This document shows, in pieces, positions 15,913 through 24,705 of a stretch of 55,867 nt of DNA. The translations under genes were made by a program, and so were the position numbers. A model generated the notes under the pieces. The model did not search any database. It was not told the origin of the DNA and was given only the letters and a program-made list of their open reading frames with translations. Source of the stretch: an uncultured Flavobacterium sp. (lineage in GTDB: Bacteria > Bacteroidota > Bacteroidia > Flavobacteriales > Flavobacteriaceae); contig NZ_OY730262.1 of NCBI RefSeq assembly GCF_963422545.1, positions 1 through 55,867 of the forward strand, written 5' to 3'. Positions within the stretch are counted from its first letter, which is position 1; each line of letters starts with the position of its first letter.

Positions 15913-16030
15913 GCCACGAATTTCACGAATTTTCGCTAATGTTTAACTTTATAGATATTAGTAGGTGAAATAATTTGTGGAATTAGATTTTGTACGATTT
16001 TAATTAGTGCAAATTCGTGAAATTCGTGGC
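15913..16030. repeat. Inverted-repeat element (MITE-like), family I
   Basis: A 28-bp arm at 15913-15940 (GCCACGAATTTCACGAATTT...) is inverted at 16003-16030 with about 26 matches. The arms enclose 62 bp without coding potential. The same arm sequence flanks the larger element at 43171-43571. Confidence 0.75.
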
Positions 16031-16098
16031 GGAAAAAAAGCTGTTTTTTCAACGAAAAATTTCTAATTTCTAAAATCAGAAATCTGAAATCAAAACCG

Positions 16099-16106
16099 TA
16101 TATTTG
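16099..16106 (+). promoter_or_regulatory. -7 element TATATTTG before the DUF493 gene
   Basis: It lies 20 bp before the ATG at 16126 and fits TAnnTTTG; the -33 TTG is absent at the expected distance. Confidence 0.5.
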
Positions 16107-16125
16107 CGTTTATTTTTAATTACGA

Positions 16126-16422
16126 ATGGAGAACGATAAAGAAAAAAACACCGCCGAATTTTACGAAAGATTAAAGGTTGAGTTAGATAACACAAACACT
16201 TGGCCTGCAGAATATTTGTATAAATTTATAGTACCTACAGTAGCTGATAATGTTGAGCGAGTTGAAAGAGCTTTTGATAGTATGGGGGCGGTTATTAAAA
16301 CAACAAAATCTAAAACAGGTAAATTTACCAGTGTTTCTGTAGATGTTACAATGCATAGTGCTGACGAAGTGATTAGCAAATACAAAGAAGTTTCTACAAT
16401 AGAGGGTATAGTTTCATTATAA
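16126..16422 (+). CDS. DUF493 (YbeD-like) family protein
   Basis: 98 residues, typical for the family. FYERLKVELDNTNTWPAEYLYKFIVP gives the first strand of an ACT-like alpha/beta fold. Later VTMHSADEVISKYKEVSTIEGIVSL is the characteristic DUF493 C-terminus (VSxxxxSAxEvxxiYxxxxxIxGVxxL). The biochemical role is unknown. The stop is 3 bp before the ATG of the DUF4290 gene, so the two form an operon, probably with murA. Confidence 0.9.
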   Translation: MENDKEKNTAEFYERLKVELDNTNTWPAEYLYKFIVPTVADNVERVERAFDSMGAVIKTTKSKTGKFTSVSVDVTMHSADEVISKYKEVSTIEGIVSL

Positions 16423-16425
16423 CTT

Positions 16426-17148
16426 ATGGTCGAAAAATATAAAAAAGAAGTCGCGAATGACGTTGTTTTTAATTTAGAATACAATTCTGAAAGACAGCGT
16501 TTACTTATTCCGGAATATGGTCGTCATTTACAAAAACTGATCGATCAGGCAACTATTATTGAAGATGCTGAAACGCGTAATAAAGCTGCGAAATATATCA
16601 TTCAGGTAATGGGAAGTCTTAATCCGCATTTGCGTGATGTGCCGGATTTTCAACACAAACTTTGGGATCAGCTTTTTATTATGTCTGATTTTAAATTAGA
16701 TGTAGAATCGCCATATCCAATTCCGTCTCGTGATGTATTACAGCTAAAACCAGATGTTTTGCAGTATCCGCAAAACTTCCCAAAATACAGATTTTATGGT
16801 AACAATATCAAATACATGATTGATGTTGCCAATAAATGGGAAGATGGCGAAATGAAAAATGCATTGGTATTGGTAATTGCCAACCACATGAAAAAATCAT
16901 ATTTAAGCTGGAACAAAGACACTGTAAAAGACGATGTGATTTTTGAACATTTGTATGAATTGTCAGGAGGTAAAATCAATTTGTTGCAAAGCACAGAAGA
17001 GCTTTTAAATACAACTGATTTATTGCGTACCAATAAGCGTATGTCTAATAAAATTACACCAGCCGGACAGCCTAAAATTCAAAGCAATAAAAACAATAAG
17101 GGCCCGGGAAAACCAAAGCCTTTTCAGAAAAATAACAATCAGAAGTAA
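16426..17148 (+). CDS. DUF4290 domain-containing protein
   Basis: 240 residues. It has a helical N-terminal domain (NLEYNSERQRLLIPEYGRHLQKLIDQA, then MGSLNPHLRDVPDFQHKLWDQLFIMSDF) that I recognise as DUF4290, restricted largely to Bacteroidota. The last ~40 residues are a low-complexity Lys/Asn/Pro tail (NKNNKGPGKPKPFQKNNNQK), possibly binding nucleic acid or cell-wall polyanions (inference). It sits between DUF493 and murA, an arrangement I believe is common in flavobacteria; function unknown. Confidence 0.88.
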   Translation: MVEKYKKEVANDVVFNLEYNSERQRLLIPEYGRHLQKLIDQATIIEDAETRNKAAKYIIQVMGSLNPHLRDVPDFQHKLWDQLFIMSDFKLDVESPYPIPSRDVLQLKPDVLQYPQNFPKYRFYGNNIKYMIDVANKWEDGEMKNALVLVIANHMKKSYLSWNKDTVKDDVIFEHLYELSGGKINLLQSTEELLNTTDLLRTNKRMSNKITPAGQPKIQSNKNNKGPGKPKPFQKNNNQK

Positions 17149-17154
17149 ATAAAA

Positions 17155-17240
17155 GGTACTAAGATACTAAGTGACTAAGGTTCTAAGTTTTTTTAAACTC
17201 AGAACCTTAGAATCTCAGAACCTTAGCAACTTTAAAAGAA
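17155..17240. repeat. CTAAG/CTTAG periodic intergenic repeat (family C)
   Basis: A run of CTAAG units about 8-9 bp apart (ACTAAGATACTAAGTGACTAAG...) is followed by its inverse (CAGAACCTTAGAATCTCAGAACCTTAGCAAC), making an imperfect long hairpin between DUF4290 and murA. Related stretches occur at 19505-19555, 19783-19815, 36316-36352 and 36478-36507. Confidence 0.65.
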
Positions 17241-17258
17241 GAACCTTAAAAAGAATAT

Positions 17259-18572
17259 ATGGGAATTTTTAAAATCGAAGGAGGAATTCCTTTAAAAGGA
17301 GAAATCACTCCGCAAGGAGCAAAAAATGAGGCATTACAAATTTTATGTGCCGTGCTTCTAACGGGGGATAAAGTGAAAATTAATAATATTCCCGATATTA
17401 TTGACATCAACAAACTAATCACTTTGTTGGGTAATTTAGGAGTGAAAATTCAACGAAATGAACCGGGTTCGATTACGTTTCAAGCCGATGAGGTTAATGT
17501 TGGATATTTAGAAACCGAAGCTTTCAAAAAAGAAGGTGGAGCGCTTCGTGGTTCTATTATGATTGTTGGACCATTGTTGGCACGTTTCGGAAAAGGATAT
17601 ATTCCAAAACCGGGAGGAGATAAAATTGGCCGTCGTAGATTAGATACACACTTTGAAGGTTTCATTAACCTTGGAGCAAAATTCAGATACAATAGAGAAG
17701 ATCACTTTTACGGAGTAGAATCTCCTGAAGGCGGACTTAAAGGAACTGATATGTTGCTTGATGAAGCATCAGTTACCGGAACTGCAAATATTGTTATGGC
17801 AGCAGTTTTAGCAAAAGGAATAACAACAGTTTACAATGCTGCTTGCGAGCCATACTTGCAACAATTGTGTAAAATGTTAAACTCTATGGGAGCTAAAATC
17901 ACTGGAGTTGGTTCGAACTTATTGACTATCGAAGGAGTTGAAAGCCTTAGAGGTTGTGAGCACAGAATCTTGCCTGATATGATCGAAATTGGTTCATGGA
18001 TTGGTCTTGCGGCTATGACAAAAAGCGAAATCACAATCAAAAATGTAAGCTGGGAAAACTTAGGTTTGATTCCAAATACATTTAGAAAATTAGGAATTAC
18101 GATCGAAAAACGCGGAGACGATATTTATATTCCCGCTCACAAAGACGGATACGAAGTAAAAACAGATATTGATGGTTCTATTTTAACAATCGCAGATGCA
18201 CCGTGGCCAGGATTTACACCAGACTTATTGAGTATCGTTTTGGTTGTGGCAACACAAGCAAAAGGTGATGTTTTGATTCACCAAAAAATGTTCGAGAGCC
18301 GTTTGTTTTTCGTGGATAAACTAATCGATATGGGAGCGAAAATTATGTTATGTGATCCGCACAGAGCTGTGGTTATGGGACATAATTTCGAATCTCAACT
18401 AAAAGCGACAACAATGTCATCACCGGATATTCGTGCCGGAATTTCATTATTAATTGCAGCTCTTTCAGCAAAAGGAACAAGCACAATTCAAAATATAGAA
18501 CAAATTGACCGTGGATACGAGCGTATCGACGAACGTTTAAGAGCAATTGGCGCAAAAATCGTGAGAGCGTAA
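17259..18572 (+). CDS. murA: UDP-N-acetylglucosamine 1-carboxyvinyltransferase
   Basis: 437 residues. It belongs to the EPSP-synthase family: GGIPLKGEITPQGAKNEALQILCA (conserved substrate Lys-Asn), EGGALRGSIMIVGPLLARFG, GGDKIGRRRLDTHFEGF, and DIRAGISLLIAALSAKG near the C-terminus. It transfers enolpyruvate from PEP to UDP-GlcNAc, the first committed step of peptidoglycan synthesis. The active-site loop has Asp121 (GAT at 17619-17621) where E. coli has Cys115, the residue alkylated by fosfomycin. It ends 57 bp before the CDF gene. Confidence 0.96.
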   Translation: MGIFKIEGGIPLKGEITPQGAKNEALQILCAVLLTGDKVKINNIPDIIDINKLITLLGNLGVKIQRNEPGSITFQADEVNVGYLETEAFKKEGGALRGSIMIVGPLLARFGKGYIPKPGGDKIGRRRLDTHFEGFINLGAKFRYNREDHFYGVESPEGGLKGTDMLLDEASVTGTANIVMAAVLAKGITTVYNAACEPYLQQLCKMLNSMGAKITGVGSNLLTIEGVESLRGCEHRILPDMIEIGSWIGLAAMTKSEITIKNVSWENLGLIPNTFRKLGITIEKRGDDIYIPAHKDGYEVKTDIDGSILTIADAPWPGFTPDLLSIVLVVATQAKGDVLIHQKMFESRLFFVDKLIDMGAKIMLCDPHRAVVMGHNFESQLKATTMSSPDIRAGISLLIAALSAKGTSTIQNIEQIDRGYERIDERLRAIGAKIVRA

Positions 18573-18585
18573 ATAAAAATATTTG

Positions 18586-18611
18586 CCACTCCTGATAGCT
18601 ATCGGGAGTGG
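18586..18611. repeat. Palindrome with TGATAGCTATCG core
   Basis: CCACTCC-TGATAGCTATC-GGGAGTGG is a near-perfect 26-bp palindrome after murA. A related core (CCCGATATCTATCAGGAG) occurs near 15862-15879. It could act as a weak bidirectional terminator, though it lacks a T run on the plus strand. Confidence 0.6.
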
Positions 18612-18629
18612 TGAAAAAAAATAGTCTAG

Positions 18630-19505
18630 ATGACAAATGAACAAAAAGCTATAAAAGCTACTTACTTTAGTATAGCTGGAAACACCTGCATGGCCCTTAT
18701 AAAAGGTCTTGCAGGTTTTTTTGGCAATTCTTACGCCTTAATTGCTGATGCAATAGAATCGACTGCCGATATATTTGCGTCGTTTTTGGTTTTATTTGGA
18801 ATCAAATATTCTAATAAACCAGCCGATGAAAATCATCCTTACGGTCACGGTCGTGCCGAACCTTTAATTACCTTTTTAGTAGTTGGTTTTCTGATCACTT
18901 CTGCAACGATTATTGGGTACGAAAGTATTGCCAACATTCAAACTTCACATGATTTGCCTAAATCCTGGACATTATATGTTTTAGGAGCAATAATTATCTG
19001 GAAAGAGTATTCGTATCGTTTAATTATGAAGCGAAGCAAGCAAACAAACAGTTCGTCATTAGCGGCAGACGCCTGGCACCATCGCAGTGATGCAGTTACA
19101 TCAGTGGCGGCATTTATCGGGATTTCGATTGCATTGATAATGGGGAAAGGTTATGAAGCTGCAGATGATTGGGCAGCGCTTTTTGCTGCTTTTTTTATCT
19201 TATACAACAGCTATAAAATTTTCAGACCTGCGCTTGGCGAAATTATGGATGAGAATCTAAATGATGATTTGGTCGAAGAAATTAGAGTTGTAGCCTTGAC
19301 AGTCGAAGGTATTTTAGGCACAGAAAAATGCTTTATTCGTAAAGCCGGAATGAAATACCATGTAGATCTTCACGCTATAGTTTCGGCCCAAATCTCAGTA
19401 AAAGAAGGGCATTATTTAGCTCATAAACTTCAGGATACTTTAAAAGAAAAAATACCTCAATTAGGAAATGTTTTGATTCATATTGAGCCAGATGATTATC
19501 ATTGA
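18630..19505 (+). CDS. Cation diffusion facilitator (CDF) metal exporter
   Basis: 291 residues with six membrane segments. ALIADAIESTADIFASFLVLFG carries the TM2 metal-site pattern (DxxES where some have HxxxD), and ADAWHHRSDAVTSVAAFIGI is the TM5 HxxxD site typical of FieF/YiiP. The cytoplasmic C-terminal domain (GTEKCFIRKAGMKYHVDLHAIV, then HYLAHKLQDTLKEKIP) is the ferredoxin-like dimer domain. It exports Zn, Fe, Co or Cd by proton antiport (family). The exact metal is not decided by sequence. Confidence 0.93.
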   Translation: MTNEQKAIKATYFSIAGNTCMALIKGLAGFFGNSYALIADAIESTADIFASFLVLFGIKYSNKPADENHPYGHGRAEPLITFLVVGFLITSATIIGYESIANIQTSHDLPKSWTLYVLGAIIIWKEYSYRLIMKRSKQTNSSSLAADAWHHRSDAVTSVAAFIGISIALIMGKGYEAADDWAALFAAFFILYNSYKIFRPALGEIMDENLNDDLVEEIRVVALTVEGILGTEKCFIRKAGMKYHVDLHAIVSAQISVKEGHYLAHKLQDTLKEKIPQLGNVLIHIEPDDYH

Positions 19506-19567
19506 GAAAGTTTCTAAGTTACTGAGGCTCTGAGTTGCTAAGGTTTTCTTAGTAATGATAAAAAACA

Positions 19568-19604
19568 AAATCCGTTTATTCTATTAGAGTAAACGGATTT
19601 TTTT
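19568..19604 (+). terminator. Terminator of the CDF gene
   Basis: AAATCCGTTTA / TAAACGGATTT hairpin with an 11-nt loop, followed by T's. Confidence 0.82.
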
Positions 19605-19611
19605 ATGGGCG

Positions 19612-19690
19612 TTTCCTCCGGCCGGGCTATCCGCTATATCTTTTTTTTTAAAAGAAAAAAACAAAAGGATACCGCTTCTATCCCTAACGC
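19612..19690. repeat. Dispersed repeat family R, copy 2
   Basis: GGGCTATCCGCTATATCTTTT, an AT-rich centre of A and T runs, then AAAAGGATACCGCTTCTATCCC. It matches the copy at 41021-41101 in both outer parts and the degenerate copy at 12967. CTTAG repeats (family C) lie on both sides. Confidence 0.7.
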
Positions 19691-19824
19691 ACTCTCAGGT
19701 AATTTATAAGCTTTAAGGCTCTTAAGTTTTATATGATCTAATTATCAGTTCGAGCAAAGTCGAGAACCGCGCAAAGTATTTCTTCTTAGCAACTTAGATC
19801 CTTAGCGACTTAGCAGCTTTTTTT

Positions 19825-22314
19825 CTAATCTAATACATTTAAAATCTTCAAACCAAGAACAACACCATTTTGTTGCACTCCGCCTTGATAAGAATGAACA
19901 TAATCTAAACGAAACATTTTAAACTTCCCGAAACCTAAATTATCTAAACCAACGGTAAATTCAGAATAAGGTTTTCTATTTGGAATCGTCAAAGAATGAA
20001 ATCCAAGATTCAGAGTAGATTTTAATAGATTCAATAACGGAATTTTATTCATAATAAATCCTGTATCGTTATGTTCTAAATGCATCTCAAAATAACTGTC
20101 ATTAGTGCTGTTGGCATAATAAGGCATTAAATTAAAAACATTTAAATAACGATCACTTGTCCCGATGTGCGTTTGGTTTCCGTTGAAATGTCTGTAATCG
20201 ATAAACGAAATATTCTCAGCATTAAAGAATTTTCCGCCTCTAAAATTCATTCCCAGAATTCCTTTGTTTCCTAATGATAAGTCATATTGAACAGAAGCAC
20301 CAATTCTTTCAAACTCGTATTTTTTTTCGCTGGCTCCAAAAGCTTTTTCAAAAGCTAAGAAAATGGTAGGGTATTTTTCATCTTTAAAATTAAACCTTCC
20401 GTCAGGGCGGGAAATATATTTGTTTCCAAAATTAATTCGGGCAGTTAATGTCGTTTTAAACAAATGATGCTGATCAAAGGCCGGCGTCGTAAAATCATTT
20501 GGCGCAAGAGGATTGTTTGAAGAATAAATATCATCTCTTTTAAAGAAAGAATAATCTGTTGTATTGAAAAGAGGCTTTCGTTGTTCGTAACCCACTTTTG
20601 CATTCAAATTTATACCATTTGCTACATCTTGCGAATAGTTGATTTGAGCATATTCTAAATTGTACAACTTCATATAATTGTCCTTAAAAAACAATGAACT
20701 AATTGAGTTTACAAATTTACTTATAGGTTCGGCACTATTAAACTGCGCCACTTTTGTCCCTCCGGAAACCCCAATAGTTGCATAATTTATGTTGTTGAAT
20801 TTATGAATGAATTCTCCCGTAACTCGAAAACGTTTATCTGAAAAGCCATAATTAAAAGTGGTGTTTATAGAAGTAGTCGTTCCCTTTTCTTCGTTCCACT
20901 TTTTAAAGTTGAAACCGGAGTCCAGATTTAATCCCTGAACAGTATTAAAACTTAATGAAGTAAGATTTAATAAACCTTTGTATTCAAATGAATGCTTTTT
21001 GAAAGTGTTTTTATTTTCATATCCCATTAAAATATCAAAAAACTTGAATTTATTATTTTTTGCATCGATTGAATCTGTATATTTTTGAGATTTTCTAATG
21101 GTTTGTAAACTGTCTTTTTTGGTATAATCGTTACTTTCTTCAATGGTTAACGGAATTGGTCTGATTTCATTCCAGAAAGCATTATCTTTTTTATTGGCAT
21201 TAGCTTCAAAAGCTACAATTTCATTTCCAAAAGTTTTCTTTTCAAAAGAAGCCGGAAACTCATAATTAGAATATACATAATTGAATTTTCCTGAGAATTT
21301 AACTCCAAAAGCACCGGCATTGAATGAAAGTGTCTGTGCATTTTTTGACCAAATTTTATTTTTTACATTATAACTGAAACTCTGTTTAAGATTCATTACT
21401 TCGGTAAATTCGTTTTTCATTCGGTAACCCTTTATGTCTAAATCTACCGCATAAATGGCAAAACTATCATCAATTATATAAATATAGCCTTCAAAAACAG
21501 GTTCTTTGTCACGTTTTGGTATTACTTTTATTTTGTAAATCTGCTGATTGTTGTCGTCAAAAAAAGTTCCTTCGAGTTTGTACTTATAATAATTGAAAGC
21601 ATTATCTGCAATAGGAGAGATGAGGTTTATATTAAATTCTAATGTATTATCGTAGAAATCATAAGTCGATAAAGTAGCTGTATTATAGCTGAATCCTTTA
21701 TTGTTTCCTGAAATTTTAGAAGCAATAATTTTCTCTTTTAGTTTGTCTGGTTTTTCAAAAGAAATCTTTGAGATCGTTTCTGACAGATACAAAATACCAG
21801 TTCCGGTTGAGTCTAAGTTTGAAGTCATATCGTCGCCAATATCTACTTTCATACCCATAATCTTTTTTGGAAGATCTTTTATTTTGAGCATTCCTTTCGA
21901 ATAAAAATCAGCGGTATAACGTGCTGTTTTTTCAGAATTGTCTTTTTTGTTTGCAATTGCACTTTTTATAATTGCATTGGCAGGATTGTTTTTAGGATCG
22001 ATAACAACTTCATTCAAAGCAAAACTTTCTTCCTGCATTGTGATGTTTAAGGTAACAGTTTTTGAATCTGGAGAAACCGTTGTTTTTTGTGTCTTAAAAC
22101 CCAAATATTGAAATACTATTTTGTTTTTGCCAATCTCTTTTATGTTGAGCTGGTATTTTCCCTGTTCGTTAGAAGTCGTTCCGCTATAAGTGTTTTCCTC
22201 GAAGACAGAAACAAAAGGCAGTGGGTTTCCTTTTTCATCTGTTATAGTTCCTTTGATTTGTGCAAAGTTGGAAATCGAAAAAAATAAAAAGGCAAATAAA
22301 GTATAGTTTCTCAT
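19825..22314 (-). CDS. DUF5686 outer-membrane protein with carboxypeptidase-like regulatory domain
   Basis: About 829 residues from ATG at 22314 (MRNYTLFAFLFFSISNFAQ, a clean signal peptide); an upstream in-frame ATG at 22332 would add six charged residues before it. The first ~100 residues are a CarboxypepD_reg-like beta sandwich (IKGTITDEKGNPLPFVSVFEENT...GTTSNEQGKY). The remainder is the DUF5686 region, ending in beta-barrel-like strands (FRLDYVHSYQGGVQQNGVVLGLKIL). Related proteins sit in the outer membrane; substrates are unknown. No SusD or plug domain is seen, so it is not a standard TonB receptor. Confidence 0.85.
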   Translation of the reverse strand: MRNYTLFAFLFFSISNFAQIKGTITDEKGNPLPFVSVFEENTYSGTTSNEQGKYQLNIKEIGKNKIVFQYLGFKTQKTTVSPDSKTVTLNITMQEESFALNEVVIDPKNNPANAIIKSAIANKKDNSEKTARYTADFYSKGMLKIKDLPKKIMGMKVDIGDDMTSNLDSTGTGILYLSETISKISFEKPDKLKEKIIASKISGNNKGFSYNTATLSTYDFYDNTLEFNINLISPIADNAFNYYKYKLEGTFFDDNNQQIYKIKVIPKRDKEPVFEGYIYIIDDSFAIYAVDLDIKGYRMKNEFTEVMNLKQSFSYNVKNKIWSKNAQTLSFNAGAFGVKFSGKFNYVYSNYEFPASFEKKTFGNEIVAFEANANKKDNAFWNEIRPIPLTIEESNDYTKKDSLQTIRKSQKYTDSIDAKNNKFKFFDILMGYENKNTFKKHSFEYKGLLNLTSLSFNTVQGLNLDSGFNFKKWNEEKGTTTSINTTFNYGFSDKRFRVTGEFIHKFNNINYATIGVSGGTKVAQFNSAEPISKFVNSISSLFFKDNYMKLYNLEYAQINYSQDVANGINLNAKVGYEQRKPLFNTTDYSFFKRDDIYSSNNPLAPNDFTTPAFDQHHLFKTTLTARINFGNKYISRPDGRFNFKDEKYPTIFLAFEKAFGASEKKYEFERIGASVQYDLSLGNKGILGMNFRGGKFFNAENISFIDYRHFNGNQTHIGTSDRYLNVFNLMPYYANSTNDSYFEMHLEHNDTGFIMNKIPLLNLLKSTLNLGFHSLTIPNRKPYSEFTVGLDNLGFGKFKMFRLDYVHSYQGGVQQNGVVLGLKILNVLD

Positions 22315-22404
22315 GAAGGTTTTTTCTCTCACAAAAATAGAATAAGTAAAAAACGAGCCTATTAATTATTTGTTAAATTGCATGTTAGGTTAAGGGTAGG
22401 CATT

Positions 22405-22490
22405 ATAAATATTACCAATGGTTTCAATCGTTGGAACACAATTCATTTCATAACCCAGATCCCACGGTTGAAACCGCGGGCTATAGTTGG
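22405..22490. repeat. GGTTTCAACC-type palindromic repeat (family B), single copy
   Basis: AATGGTTTCAATCGTTGG and CCCACGGTTGAAACCGCGGGCTATAG share their core and order with the two units at 43238-43463. Confidence 0.6.
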
Positions 22491-22560
22491 AATATGATAA
22501 AATTTCAAAGATGTAATGAGGAATATTGAGCTTTTCTTTTGCGCTCAGGGAGACAATATT

Positions 22561-22974
22561 TTACAAGAATGCCTGAATTGCTAAATCGTAACTTTTTAAT
22601 CCAAAACCCAGAATTACACCTTTTGCATTTCCGGACAAATACGATTGATGTCTGAAGCTTTCGCGTGCATACGTGTTCGAAATATGAACTTCGATAACTG
22701 GAGTTGTAACCGCTTTTATAGCATCACCTAAGCCTATGGAAGTATGAGTATAAGCGCCGGCATTCAAAATAATTCCGTCATATGTAAAACCACATTCCTG
22801 AATTTTTCCAATCAATTCGCCTTCAATATTGCTTTGGTAATAAGAAAGTTCGATGTTTGGAAATTTTTGTTGCAACGTTTCAAAGTAATCTTCAAAAGTT
22901 TGACTTCCGTAAACTTCCGGTTCTCTTTTTCCTAAAAGATTTAAATTGGGTCCGTTGATGATGCAGATTTTCAT
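22561..22974 (-). CDS. aroQ: 3-dehydroquinate dehydratase, type II
   Basis: 137 residues, standard type II length. ICIINGPNLNLLGKREPEVYG contains the conserved NGPNLNxLGxREPxxYG with the catalytic Tyr at its end. YQSNIEGELI, ILNAGAYTHTSIGLGDA and VIEVHISNTYARESFRHQSYLS complete the family signature (His in EVHISN). It dehydrates 3-dehydroquinate in the shikimate pathway as a dodecamer. It stands divergent from xerD with a beta-barrel gene set inserted between them. Confidence 0.97.
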   Translation of the reverse strand: MKICIINGPNLNLLGKREPEVYGSQTFEDYFETLQQKFPNIELSYYQSNIEGELIGKIQECGFTYDGIILNAGAYTHTSIGLGDAIKAVTTPVIEVHISNTYARESFRHQSYLSGNAKGVILGFGLKSYDLAIQAFL

Positions 22975-23113
22975 ATTTAAAAGGTGTATTTTGATATTTA
23001 AAACATTTAGATTTTTTTAAACCATATCAGGAATATAAGTTCAATTAAGCTAAGTTTTTTTTCGATTTATATTGCTATTGATTTTTGCAATTGTTATTGA
23101 ACTTTGTAAAAAT

Positions 23114-23146
23114 AAAAAAACCGTTCTAATTATTAGAACGGTTTTT
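23114..23146 (-). terminator. Terminator of the 186-aa beta-barrel gene
   Basis: On the minus strand AAAACCGTTCTAAT / ATTAGAACGGTTTTTTT, just after the stop at 23169. Confidence 0.85.
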
Positions 23147-23168
23147 AGAAAAGTATGTGATATATTTT

Positions 23169-23729
23169 TTAGAACAAGAATCCAGCCGATAATTGGAAAG
23201 TTGAATTTTTTACATCTGCATTTTTAGATGCTTCTGTTAATCCTAAACCGTAGCGACCCTGGATAAAAATGCTCTTAGTAAGTTTTAATCCTAATCCTGC
23301 ATTAAGTCCAAATTCGAAAGTTTTAGCATCTTTTACATCAAAATCATTCTTTTCGCTTAACAAAAAGGAAGCTTGTGGCCCAAGTTCTAAACTTACTGAT
23401 TTTGTTAAATAAAATTTAGCCATAACAGGAATTGATAGGTATCCTAATTTATTTTTAAATTCATCAACGGCATTTTTATATGTTGCTCCCTGAGTAGAGT
23501 ATAAAAGCTCTGGTTGAATAGAGAATTTTTCTAATAATTTAATTTCTGCAAGAACACCTACGTGATAGCTTGTTATACCTTCTTTGTCAAATGCAACTCC
23601 TTGAAGACCTGCATCTCCGGTTTGACTTGCAAAGTTAACCCCTCCTTTAACTCCAAATTGTATTAATTGTGCTTGTATTGTAGCTGATGTTGCAATGAAC
23701 AGTACAGCTGCTAAAATTATTTTCTTCAT
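23169..23729 (-). CDS. Outer-membrane beta-barrel protein (PorT-like family)
   Basis: 186 residues. The signal peptide MKKIILAAVLFIATSATIQAQ is followed by FGVKGGVNFASQTG, a motif typical of the flavobacterial 'outer membrane beta-barrel' family, and alternating strands (FSIQPELLYSTQGATYKN, YLSIPVMAKFYLTKSVSLELGPQASFLLSEK) ending in GFLF with a terminal Phe recognised by the Bam machinery. It is paralogous to the genes at 24706 and 25447, which share STQG, YxxIPVxAKFY and ExGPQ motifs, but lies on the opposite strand. Specific role unknown. Confidence 0.9.
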   Translation of the reverse strand: MKKIILAAVLFIATSATIQAQLIQFGVKGGVNFASQTGDAGLQGVAFDKEGITSYHVGVLAEIKLLEKFSIQPELLYSTQGATYKNAVDEFKNKLGYLSIPVMAKFYLTKSVSLELGPQASFLLSEKNDFDVKDAKTFEFGLNAGLGLKLTKSIFIQGRYGLGLTEASKNADVKNSTFQLSAGFLF

Positions 23730-24019
23730 AAAAATGTTTTTAAAATGTGGTATTTTTAAAATGTTATATTAAAACAAAACTACTGAATTATGATTTTATT
23801 GTTTTTATATTTTAGATTAAATAATTAATAAAATTCCCATTTGTTTGTGATTTTGGATTTTCTAATTTATTGTTTTTAGTTTTAATCTGTTGAATTCTAG
23901 GTTTGTGTTTATGAATTAATTTTGTCTTATTTTAATACTTTTTCCACTTATCACGGCTTGATTTTAGTAGGTTTTTTATCACATTTGTGTTCTTAACAAA
24001 TATTTTAAATAACAAGATT

Positions 24020-24529
24020 ATGAAAAAAATTATTTTAGCAGTCATTACAATAATGACGTTTAGTTTTGCAAATGCTCAGGATGGACATTTTAAATTGGGG
24101 TTAAATTCTGGTTATCCAGTTGGTAAAGCTGACAATGTGTTTTCCTTTAATTTTGGAGTTGATGTTATGTATATGGTTAACCTGAATGAAAAGTTTAGTG
24201 TTGGTGCAACAACTGGCTATATGATGTTTGTTGGAAATGAATATGATTATTTTAACGGTTTTGAGGCGGTTAGGATTGATGGTCCTAATGCTAGTTTTAT
24301 TCCGGTTGCCGGAACATTTCAATATTCATTAAATAAAAGCATTTTTTTAGGTGCTGATCTGGGATATGCGTTCTATGTTGGTAGTAAAAATGGTGGAACA
24401 GGAGGATTTTTATATCAGCCTAAAATAGGTTACCAGAATGCTAAGTGGGAAATTTATGGTTCTTATAAAGGAATTGAAAATTCCGGGAATGTTGGTGCAA
24501 TAAATATAGGAGTTAATTATAAGTTTTAG
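24020..24529 (+). CDS. Outer-membrane beta-barrel protein
   Basis: 169 residues from ATG at 24020 (MKKIILAVITIMTFSFANAQ signal peptide, cleavage after AQ); the frame is open 33 bases upstream but that adds a segment ahead of the signal. The mature part has beta-barrel strands (GHFKLGLNSGYPVG, FSFNFGVDVMYMVNLNEKFSVGATTGY) and ends GAINIGVNYKF with terminal Phe. It is more diverged than its neighbours and lacks the STQG/IPVLAK motifs. Function unknown. Confidence 0.87.
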   Translation: MKKIILAVITIMTFSFANAQDGHFKLGLNSGYPVGKADNVFSFNFGVDVMYMVNLNEKFSVGATTGYMMFVGNEYDYFNGFEAVRIDGPNASFIPVAGTFQYSLNKSIFLGADLGYAFYVGSKNGGTGGFLYQPKIGYQNAKWEIYGSYKGIENSGNVGAINIGVNYKF

Positions 24530-24544
24530 TTAGTTAAGTTTGAT

Positions 24545-24578
24545 AAATCTCCTGCATTTTGCGGGAGATTTATTTTTT
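24545..24578 (+). terminator. Terminator after the 169-aa barrel gene
   Basis: AAATCTCCTGC / GCGGGAGATTT hairpin then T-rich sequence. Confidence 0.8.
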
Positions 24579-24670
24579 ATATGCGTACTAAAACTAATTT
24601 GATAATTTCTAATTAACAATTATATGTTTAATTACTATTTGTTTTAGCTAATATTTATGAAGAAAATTTT

Positions 24671-24678
24671 TATATTTG
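24671..24678 (+). promoter_or_regulatory. -7 element TATATTTG before the barrel gene at 24706
   Basis: Perfect TAnnTTTG, 27 bp before the start codon. The same octamer precedes the next paralog at 25416-25423, suggesting shared promoter design. Confidence 0.55.
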
Positions 24679-24705
24679 AACATTGTAACCCTTAAACAAA
24701 TTGTA

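Noticed and set aside
17155..17240. CRISPR-like array
   Set aside because: The CTAAG units are only 5 bp, the spacing is 8-9 bp and there are no spacers or cas genes in the window.
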